DNA of 20,646 bases. Origin: Porphyrobacter sp. GTDB taxonomy: Bacteria; Pseudomonadota; Alphaproteobacteria; Sphingomonadales; Sphingomonadaceae. Of this stretch, positions 15,788 through 20,646 are shown one piece after another. The number at the start of each line of letters is the position of its first letter. Positions within the stretch are counted from its first letter, which is position 1. The notes under the pieces are model-generated. The model was given only the letters and a program-made list of their open reading frames with translations. It did not search any database and had not been told where the DNA came from. A program made the translations under genes and the position numbers. The stretch lies in NCBI GenBank assembly GCA_018991295.1, contig JAGKSZ010000100.1, forward strand, positions 1 to 20,646, read 5' to 3'.

Positions 15788-16135
15788 TCAGAACATCCGC
15801 GCGAAGTTTGCAACGCCCGGTGCGGGCGTGTCCGTGACGGCAGGCTGCATGGCAGGGGCGTTCGCGTCACCGCCAAGCCCTGCGATCCGGGCGAGGGTGC
15901 CTTCAATCTGCGCCTTGGCGACGGCGTAGAATACCAGCTTTGCTTCCTTGCGGGTCGTAACGAGACCCGCCTTGCGCAAAACGCCAAGCTGCTGTGAAAG
16001 CCCCGGCTGGCCGATCCCCGTTGCCGCTTCGATCTCGCCAACATTAAGCTCGCCGGTCGCCAGAGCGCACAGCACGCGCCAGCGCAGCGGGTGGGCCAGC
16101 GCCTTGAGCGCTTCGATCAGATCGTCGTCGGCCAT
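15788..16135 (-). CDS. ArsR family repressor, probable sulfide/persulfide regulator
   Basis: A 115-aa winged-helix repressor. The core (1-85) has LKALAHPLRWRVLCALATGE, recognition helix GIGQPGLSQQLGVLRKAGL (40-58) and wing TTRKEAKLVFYAV. It resembles the BigR/SqrR branch that controls sulfide-oxidation operons. The single cysteine, Cys23, sits where that branch has its first conserved cysteine, but the second sensing cysteine is absent. The C-terminal tail (about 86-115, Ala/Pro-rich, ending FARMF) is an unusual addition. It is coupled to the peroxiredoxin gene by TGATG, and the pair diverges from the persulfide dioxygenase operon, its most likely target. The ArsR family is certain; the signal sensed is inferred. 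Confidence 0.88.
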   Translation of the reverse strand: MADDDLIEALKALAHPLRWRVLCALATGELNVGEIEAATGIGQPGLSQQLGVLRKAGLVTTRKEAKLVFYAVAKAQIEGTLARIAGLGGDANAPAMQPAVTDTPAPGVANFARMF

Positions 16136-16797
16136 CAGCCCTGTGCTCCACTATCGCGCAGGAACCAGCTGACCGCGTCCTTGGATCCGAACACTTCGTC
16201 GAGGGAGTGTGTCGGGGGACTCAGCATCGCCTCGCCCGGCTGCCAGTTGGCCGGCGCCAGCCCGCCCTTGGCGTCGATCGCCTGAAGACCGTCAACAATG
16301 CGCAGCATTTCGGGGATCGAGCGGCCAAGGTTGGCCGGATAGCAGGTCATCGCCCGGATCACGCCCTTGGGATCGATGAAGAAGGTGGTGCGCACTGTCG
16401 CGCTGTCGCTGTCCTGCGGGGCGACCATGCCAAAGGCGCGGCCGATCACCAGCGTCGGGTCTTCAACGATGGGGAAGCGCACCTCGACGCCGAAGCGATC
16501 GCGGATCATGCGCAACCACGCAAAGTGCGAGAACAGGCTGTCGACCGAAAGCGCCATCAGCGCACAGTCGCGCGCCTCGAAGGCTGCGGCTTCGTTGGCG
16601 AGGGCAACGAACTCGGTGGTGCATACCGGGGTGAAATCGGCCGGAGGCGAGAACAACACCAGCCAGCGCCCGCGATAGGCGGAAAGCCGGACCGGGCCGA
16701 TCGTGCTGCGCGCTTCGAAATCGGGTGCAAGATCGCCGATACGCAGGCCTGCACAAGGAGGAGCGCCGGCGGAGGCGGTGGGGCTGGGCTGGTTCAT
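16135..16797 (-). CDS. 1-Cys peroxiredoxin (Prx6/AhpC-TSA family)
   Basis: A 220-aa thiol peroxidase that reduces H2O2 or organic peroxides. The active site PADFTPVCTTEF (52-63) has peroxidatic Cys59 and Thr56, with supporting Arg136 in TVRTTFFIDPKG. The length and long C-terminal domain (PPTHSLDEVFG region) fit the Prx6-like group. Other cysteines (15, 78, 152) are not in the usual resolving position. The start is the ATG at 16797, with GAGGT 6 bases upstream. A frame to 16842 would run into the promoter region. It is followed by the ArsR gene with a one-base TGATG overlap and diverges from the sulfide operon. A role in peroxide or sulfane-sulfur stress is inferred from this placement. Confidence 0.93.
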   Translation of the reverse strand: MNQPSPTASAGAPPCAGLRIGDLAPDFEARSTIGPVRLSAYRGRWLVLFSPPADFTPVCTTEFVALANEAAAFEARDCALMALSVDSLFSHFAWLRMIRDRFGVEVRFPIVEDPTLVIGRAFGMVAPQDSDSATVRTTFFIDPKGVIRAMTCYPANLGRSIPEMLRIVDGLQAIDAKGGLAPANWQPGEAMLSPPTHSLDEVFGSKDAVSWFLRDSGAQG

Positions 16798-16813
16798 GGC
16801 GACCTCATACCAC

Positions 16814-16841
16814 TTGACATCAGGATTGCAAGACATATACA
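16814..16841 (+). promoter_or_regulatory. Sigma-70-type promoter of the sulfide operon
   Basis: TTGACA (16814-16819), a 16-base spacer and TATACA (16836-16841) form a near-consensus promoter reading toward the dioxygenase-like gene at 16872. This is unusually strong for the window and suggests a promoter held down by a repressor. A weaker reverse pair (TTGCAA at 16826-16831, TATGAG complementary to 16804-16809) could serve the peroxiredoxin gene. Confidence 0.65.
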
Positions 16842-16850
16842 CGATTTATG
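16834..16850. promoter_or_regulatory. Candidate ArsR/BigR operator over the -10 box
   Basis: An AT-rich imperfect dyad (CATATACACGATTTATG; CATA at one end matches TATG at the other) covers the -10 element of the sulfide-operon promoter. Repressors of the BigR type typically bind AT-rich dyads over promoters. The match here is partial and the identity is inferred. Confidence 0.35.
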
Positions 16851-16871
16851 AAAACGAGTTGGAGAAATGCC

Positions 16872-17804
16872 ATGGCCCAGACCGATGTTGTGCTTCAGGT
16901 GGCAACCGAGCAGGTCCTCCGGGCTGCTTCCGATGCTGTGCTCCGCCCTGTCATCGCCAGCTTTTTCGACCCTGCGACCTTCACGGTGACCTATGTCGTG
17001 CATGATCCGGCGACGACGGAGGCGGCGATTATCGATTCGGTGCTGGACTTCGATCCTGCCTCTGGGCGCACCGCGACGGCTTCGGCTGACAAGGTGATTA
17101 ATTATGTGAATTCGCATAATCTGAAAGTGAAATGGCTGCTTGAGACCCATGCTCACGCCGATCACTTCTCGGCTGCTCCCTATCTTCAGGAAAAGCTGGG
17201 CGGGAAAATTGCCATCGGCGCCGAGATCACGACGGTGCAGAACGTGTTCGGCAAGCTGTTCAATGCCGGCACCGATTTTGAACGCGACGGGTCGCAGTTC
17301 GATCACCTGTTCAAGGATGGTGATACGTTCGCCATCGGCAACCTGCCGGTCACGGTGATGCATGTCCCCGGCCACACGCCTGCCGATATTGCTTACGTCG
17401 TGGGCGAGGCGGTGTTCGTGGGCGATACCATGTTCATGCCTGATTACGGCACGGCCCGCGCCGATTTCCCCGGCGGGGATGCGCGTCAGCTGTTCCGTTC
17501 GCTGCGTCGGATCCTGTCGCCTCCGCCCCAAACCCGGCTGTTCATGTGCCACGACTATCTGCCCAAGGGCCGCACCGAATATGTCTGGGAGACCACGGTA
17601 GCGGCCGAGCGCGAGGGCAATATCCATGCCCATGACGGCATCACCGAGGACGAGTTCGTGGCGATGCGCGAGGCACGCGATGCGACGCTCGATATGCCGC
17701 GGCTGATCCTGCCGAGCGTGCAGGTCAACATGCGCGCAGGCCACCTTCCGCCGCCCGACGACAATGGCGTTACTTACCTCAAAATTCCGGTCAACGCGGT
17801 ATGA
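16872..17804 (+). CDS. Persulfide dioxygenase-like metallo-beta-lactamase-fold protein
   Basis: A 310-aa cytosolic protein of the ETHE1/Blh group, which oxidises glutathione persulfide (or other persulfides) to sulfite using a mononuclear iron. Metal-site motifs are THAHADH (92-98), VPGHTPADIAYV (His168), VGDTMF (Asp185) and MCHDYLPKGR (His227). The C-terminal region (about 245-310) is the usual extension of this group. The start is the ATG at 16872 with GGAGAA before it; the ATG at 16848 would lie in the promoter region. It overlaps the next gene by ATGA. In Blh proteins a DUF442 domain is fused to this fold; here DUF442 is a separate gene 1 kb downstream. The activity is inferred from family and context. 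Confidence 0.9.
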   Translation: MAQTDVVLQVATEQVLRAASDAVLRPVIASFFDPATFTVTYVVHDPATTEAAIIDSVLDFDPASGRTATASADKVINYVNSHNLKVKWLLETHAHADHFSAAPYLQEKLGGKIAIGAEITTVQNVFGKLFNAGTDFERDGSQFDHLFKDGDTFAIGNLPVTVMHVPGHTPADIAYVVGEAVFVGDTMFMPDYGTARADFPGGDARQLFRSLRRILSPPPQTRLFMCHDYLPKGRTEYVWETTVAAEREGNIHAHDGITEDEFVAMREARDATLDMPRLILPSVQVNMRAGHLPPPDDNGVTYLKIPVNAV

Positions 17805-18235
17805 GCCTCCCCGGATTTCCTGACGCGGCCCCGCTCGCAGGGCTGACCGGCGGCCTGTTGATCGGCCTTGCGGCAGCGATCATGCTGCTGGGGGCGGGGC
17901 GGATTGCCGGAGTTTCCGGCATTGCCGCGCGCGCCTTCGGGTTGGCGGACAGCTCAATGCCCCGCACGGGTGCGTGGGCCTTCGTGATCGGCCTGCCGCT
18001 TGGCGCGCTGATCGTCACGCGCCTGACCGATACACCGGCGCCCAGCTTTGCCGCGCCGATCACGCTCGTGATCGCCGGGCTGATCGTCGGCATCGGCACG
18101 CGGCTCGGCTCGGGCTGCACCAGCGGGCACGGGGTGTGCGGGATGAGCCGCCTCTCGCAGCGTTCGCTGGTGGCCACTGCCACATTCATGATCACCGGCT
18201 TTGCCACCGTCGCGCTGATGAACGCGGCGTTCTGA
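17801..18235 (+). CDS. YeeE/YedE family half-transporter, first copy
   Basis: A 144-aa inner-membrane protein with about four hydrophobic segments (14-32, 58-74, 85-100, 123-142). The family signature GSGCTSGHGVCG (103-114) supplies Cys106 and Cys113. Known of the family: YeeE moves thiosulfate, and the half-size pairs (PmpA/PmpB type) accompany sulfide-oxidation genes. Its ATG overlaps the dioxygenase-like stop (ATGA), so translation is probably coupled. It pairs with the second half-transporter at 18437, with which it shares the Cys-containing Gly-rich motif. The species transported (thiosulfate, sulfite or sulfane sulfur) is not settled by sequence. Confidence 0.88.
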   Translation: MSLPGFPDAAPLAGLTGGLLIGLAAAIMLLGAGRIAGVSGIAARAFGLADSSMPRTGAWAFVIGLPLGALIVTRLTDTPAPSFAAPITLVIAGLIVGIGTRLGSGCTSGHGVCGMSRLSQRSLVATATFMITGFATVALMNAAF

Positions 18236-18248
18236 GAAGGAACTGGAC

Positions 18249-18452
18249 ATGCAAAAGAACATGGGAACGCTCGACAAGACCCTGCGCCTGATCGTCGCGG
18301 TGATCGCCGTGACTTTGGCGGCGACTGGAACGTTGACGGGAACACCCGCACTGGTCGCCTATATCGTCGCTGCGGTATTCGTGGCCACGAGCCTTGTCTC
18401 CTTCTGCCCGCTTTACCGGCTGATGGGCCTTCGCACATGCGCCAACTGCTGA
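18249..18452 (+). CDS. DUF2892 small membrane protein
   Basis: A 67-aa protein with the DUF2892 pattern: N-terminal KNMGTLDKTLRLIVAV, two transmembrane helices (about 12-28 and 33-51) and CPLYRLMGL. DUF2892 is the same membrane unit that is fused to rhodanese in E. coli YgaP. Here it ends in TCANC, giving Cys53, Cys64 and Cys67 near one membrane face. AGAAGGA lies about 8 bases before the ATG. Its 3' end overlaps the second YeeE gene by 16 bases. A part in handling sulfur at the membrane is inferred from context. Confidence 0.85.
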   Translation: MQKNMGTLDKTLRLIVAVIAVTLAATGTLTGTPALVAYIVAAVFVATSLVSFCPLYRLMGLRTCANC

Positions 18453-18853
18453 TCCCCCTCGCCTCAGGCACGATCTTCGGGGCTGGCCTGACCATCGGCG
18501 GGATGACCGATCCTGCACGGGTGCGCGGGTTCCTTGACCTGTTCCGCGCGTGGGATCCGACGCTCGCATTCGTGATGGGCGGCGCGGTGCTGGTGATGGC
18601 GCTGGCGTGGATGGTGCAGCGCAGGATGCTGCGCCCGGCCTTTGCCGATGCGTTTTCGCTGCCCGACCGCAATGATCTGACCGCGCGCCTGATCGGCGGA
18701 TCGGCGCTGTTCGGAATTGGCTGGGGGATTGCCGGGCTGTGCCCCGGTCCCGGTTTTGCGGCGCTCGCAATCGCGCCCGGCTCGGCGGCGATATTTGTGG
18801 CCGCAATGCTGGCCGGAATGCTGGCGGTGCGCCTGGTGGAAGGACGGAACTGA
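18437..18853 (+). CDS. YeeE/YedE family half-transporter, second copy (DUF6691 type)
   Basis: A 138-aa inner-membrane protein with about four hydrophobic segments. It carries the paired motifs GLTIGGMTDPARVRGFLD (17-34) and GWGIAGLCPGPGFAAL (95-110), with Cys102. These identify the C-terminal-half partner of split YeeE transporters. The start ATG lies inside the end of the DUF2892 gene. Its TGA overlaps the next ATG by one base (TGATG). It probably works with the 17801 product as one transporter. Confidence 0.88.
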   Translation: MRQLLIPLASGTIFGAGLTIGGMTDPARVRGFLDLFRAWDPTLAFVMGGAVLVMALAWMVQRRMLRPAFADAFSLPDRNDLTARLIGGSALFGIGWGIAGLCPGPGFAALAIAPGSAAIFVAAMLAGMLAVRLVEGRN

Positions 18854-19272
18854 TGGAACTCAAAGTGATCGACGACACCCTCGCAGTCGCTGCGCAAATG
18901 CAGCCGGAGGAGCTCGCCGTCCTGACCGAACAGGGTTTTGTCGCCGTGATCTGCAATCGCCCCGATGGCGAGGAGCCGGGCCAGCCCCCGCTCGACGACA
19001 TGCGCCGCGCCGCGCAGGAGGCAGGCCTCGCCTTCCATCACATTCCGGTGGCAGGCGGTCAGTTTCCTCCAGCCGCCATCGCTGCCTTCGCTGCGATCCG
19101 GCGGGGCACGCAGGGCAAGGTGCTGGCCTATTGTCGCACCGGGACGCGCGCGGCGAGCCTTGATGCGCTCGCCAATGTGCAGGGCCTGAGCGTCACAGAC
19201 CGGCTCTCGAACGCCAAGGCTGCCGGATATGATCTTTCGGCCCTGGCCGAACGCATGGAGGCGTGCGGCTAG
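18853..19272 (+). CDS. DUF442/TIGR01244 family phosphatase- or rhodanese-like protein
   Basis: A 139-aa cytosolic protein with a dual-specificity-phosphatase-like fold. The active-site loop is AYCRTGTRAA (92-101): Cys94, then five residues, then the family Arg. The opening VAVICNRPDGEEPGQP (30-45) is typical of the Blh-linked DUF442 family. In Blh proteins this domain is fused to the persulfide dioxygenase and is thought to act as a sulfurtransferase. Here it is a separate gene between a YeeE gene and SQR. The start is the ATG at 18853 (TGATG overlap); the in-frame ATG at 18739 lies within the previous gene and is rejected. Sulfur transfer is more likely here than phosphatase action. Confidence 0.87.
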   Translation: MELKVIDDTLAVAAQMQPEELAVLTEQGFVAVICNRPDGEEPGQPPLDDMRRAAQEAGLAFHHIPVAGGQFPPAAIAAFAAIRRGTQGKVLAYCRTGTRAASLDALANVQGLSVTDRLSNAKAAGYDLSALAERMEACG

Positions 19273-19298
19273 AGCTGCGCGCAAGGGAGGGATCGGAC

Positions 19299-20525
19299 AT
19301 GAGCAACACCAAACACACAGTCGTCGTGATCGGCGGCGGTGCCGCCGGGATCGCCACGGCATCCTCGATGCTGAAACGCCGCCGGGGCCTCGATATCGCG
19401 ATTGTCGAACCTGCCGATACCCACGCCTATCAGCCGGGATGGACGATGGTTGGCGGAGGCATCTTCGATGTGGCCTCCACCTTGCGGCCCATGGCAAGCG
19501 TCATGCCCAAAGCCGTCACCTGGGTGAAACAGCCCTGCGCCAGCTTCCAGCCTGACAATAATCAGGTGACGCTCGCGGATGGCAGCACGCTCACTTACGA
19601 TGTGCTGATCGTGGCTCCCGGCATCCGCTTGGCTTGGGAGAAGATCGCGGGGCTGGAAGACACCCTTGGCCAGAACGGCGTTACCTCGAATTATCGGCCC
19701 GACCTTGCGCCCTATACCTGGGAACTGGTGCAACAGACGCGTGCAGGCCGTGCGATCTTCTCGCAGCCGCCGATGCCAATCAAGTGTGCCGGGGCGCCGC
19801 AAAAGGCGATGTATCTGGCCTGCGATTACTGGCGCCGCGCGGGCGTGCTGGACGATATCGAAGTCGAGTTCCGCAACGCCGGCGCAGTGCTGTTCGGCGT
19901 AGCAGACTATGTCCCGGCACTGATGAGCTATGTCGAAAAATATGACATCGATCTGGCGCTTGGCAGCAATCTCGTCGCGGTCGATGGCCCCGCGCAGCAG
20001 GCAACCTTCGCCACCGCCGATGGGGAAGTCAGCCGCCGGTTCGACATGCTCCACGTCGTCCCCCCGCAGGCCGCCCCGCAGTTCCTCGCCGATAGCCCGC
20101 TGGCCGCGGCGAGCGGGTTCACCGATGTCGATCAGCACACGCTCCAGCATGTGCGCTACCCCAATGTGTTTGGCCTTGGTGATGCAGGGTCGATGCCCAA
20201 TGCCAAGACTGCCGCCGCGGCGCGCAAGCAGGCCCCGGTGGTCGCGGTCAATGCCCTGCGCCAGCTTGATGGCAAGGGGCCGACCGCCGGTTATGACGGC
20301 TATGGCTCGTGTCCGCTCACTGTGGAACGCGGCAAGACCGTGCTTGCCGAGTTTGCCTATGGCGGCAAGCTCGCCCCGAGTTTCCCGACATGGCTGGTCG
20401 ACGGCACCAAGCCTGCGCGCCTGTCATGGATGCTCAAGGCCGACGCGCTGCCGTGGATCTACTGGAACGGTATGCTCAAGGGCCGCGAATGGCTCGCCGG
20501 GCCCGGCGGCCTCATCGCATCATAA
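19299..20525 (+). CDS. Sulfide:quinone oxidoreductase, type II-like FAD protein
   Basis: A 408-aa membrane-associated flavoprotein that oxidises sulfide and passes electrons to quinone. The N-terminal dinucleotide fold VVVIGGGAAGIATASSML (8-25) binds FAD. HAYQPGWTMVGGG (42-54) and FGLGDAGSMPNAKTAAAARKQAPV (291-314) are SQR marks. The redox cysteines are Cys163 in MPIKCAGAPQKAMYL and Cys338 in DGYGSCPLTVERG, as in mitochondrial-type (type II) enzymes. The start is the ATG at 19299, with GGGAGG about 10 bases upstream; the in-frame ATG at 19263 falls inside the previous gene. It would supply the persulfide used by the dioxygenase-like protein. Confidence 0.94.
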   Translation: MSNTKHTVVVIGGGAAGIATASSMLKRRRGLDIAIVEPADTHAYQPGWTMVGGGIFDVASTLRPMASVMPKAVTWVKQPCASFQPDNNQVTLADGSTLTYDVLIVAPGIRLAWEKIAGLEDTLGQNGVTSNYRPDLAPYTWELVQQTRAGRAIFSQPPMPIKCAGAPQKAMYLACDYWRRAGVLDDIEVEFRNAGAVLFGVADYVPALMSYVEKYDIDLALGSNLVAVDGPAQQATFATADGEVSRRFDMLHVVPPQAAPQFLADSPLAAASGFTDVDQHTLQHVRYPNVFGLGDAGSMPNAKTAAAARKQAPVVAVNALRQLDGKGPTAGYDGYGSCPLTVERGKTVLAEFAYGGKLAPSFPTWLVDGTKPARLSWMLKADALPWIYWNGMLKGREWLAGPGGLIAS

Positions 20526-20536
20526 AGACACAAGCC

Positions 20537-20646
20537 ATGCTGCAACGCTACTTCCCGATCCTCGAATGGGGGCGCACCTATGATCGCCCTGCGCTGAGCA
20601 GCGACCTGATGGCGGCGGTGATCGTCACCATCATGCTGATCCCGCA
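20537..20646 (+). CDS. SulP family inorganic anion transporter (5' end only)
   Basis: The first 36 codons are present and the gene runs off the window. The peptide begins MLQRYFPILEWGRTYDRP, then LSSDLMAAVIVTIMLIP, the entry into the first transmembrane helix, as in SulP/SLC26 sulfate permeases. It starts 11 bases after the SQR stop and so belongs to the sulfide operon. It may import or export sulfate or sulfite. Substrate and completeness cannot be judged. Confidence 0.8.
   Translation, partial: MLQRYFPILEWGRTYDRPALSSDLMAAVIVTIMLIP

Noticed and set aside
16872..17804. Hydroxyacylglutathione hydrolase (glyoxalase II) as the identity of the metallo-beta-lactamase protein
   Set aside because: THAHADH and HTPAD occur in both groups, but the C-terminal extension, CHDYLPKGR and the SQR/YeeE/DUF442 operon favour the persulfide dioxygenase/Blh group.
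17791..19497. 568-codon open frame on the minus strand opposite the YeeE-DUF2892-DUF442 genes
   Set aside because: It would antisense four overlapping genes with clear family motifs; Ser/Arg/Pro-rich shadow sequence.
1..20646. Mobile elements, CRISPR arrays and tRNA genes
   Set aside because: No transposase or integrase motif, terminal repeats, regularly spaced repeats or tRNA-like cloverleaf was seen on either strand.

Overview
The window is GC-rich, gene-dense DNA from an alphaproteobacterium, most likely a member of the Sphingomonadales (Erythrobacteraceae/Sphingomonadaceae type). This assignment is an inference from gene content: heparinase next to purH and rpe, a copper-type TonB receptor, DUF885/DUF2141/DUF2490 proteins, an alphaproteobacterial sulfide-detoxification operon, and very high G/C at third codon positions. 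No RNA gene, insertion sequence, prophage or CRISPR array was seen, and no gene looks broken.

Layout. (1) 52-4244, minus strand: a tight rpe - heparinase-like - purH operon ending in a hairpin. (2) 4470-5000, plus: a secreted DUF2141 protein that converges, with a 4-base gap, on a minus-strand pair (5005-6938). That pair is a diacylglycerol-kinase-family lipid kinase and, overlapping it by ATGA, a protein whose sequence resembles Tam41/Mmp37, the mitochondrial-type CDP-diacylglycerol synthase. (3) 7147-8819: a divergent Lrp-family regulator and alanine dehydrogenase, with a clean inverted repeat between them. (4) 8915-10747: an exported DUF885 metallopeptidase-like protein followed by a terminator hairpin. 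(5) 10993-14932: a copper-handling set (DUF2946 protein, PCu(A)C lipoprotein chaperone, SCO1/SenC protein, copper-type TonB receptor), closed by a perfect bidirectional terminator. (6) 14994-16797, minus: a DUF2490 outer-membrane-like protein, an ArsR-family repressor and a 1-Cys peroxiredoxin. (7) 16872 to the window end, plus: a sulfide/persulfide operon with a persulfide dioxygenase-like metallo-beta-lactamase protein, two half-size YeeE/YedE sulfur transporters flanking a small DUF2892 membrane protein, a stand-alone DUF442 phosphatase/rhodanese-like protein, a type II sulfide:quinone oxidoreductase, and the start of a SulP anion transporter.

How the genes work together. In the last block, SQR would oxidise sulfide to a persulfide, the DUF442 and dioxygenase-like proteins would process it to sulfite or thiosulfate, and the YeeE and SulP proteins would move sulfur species across the inner membrane. 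The divergent peroxiredoxin-ArsR pair probably supplies thiol/peroxide protection and transcriptional control from a shared, compact promoter region with a near-consensus sigma-70 promoter. In the copper block, a TonB-linked receptor brings copper across the outer membrane, PCu(A)C carries it in the periplasm, and SCO1 delivers it to cytochrome oxidase. The kinase/Tam41-like pair would make phosphatidate and then CDP-diacylglycerol, a two-step lipid activation or salvage route. This pair is the least expected content of the window.
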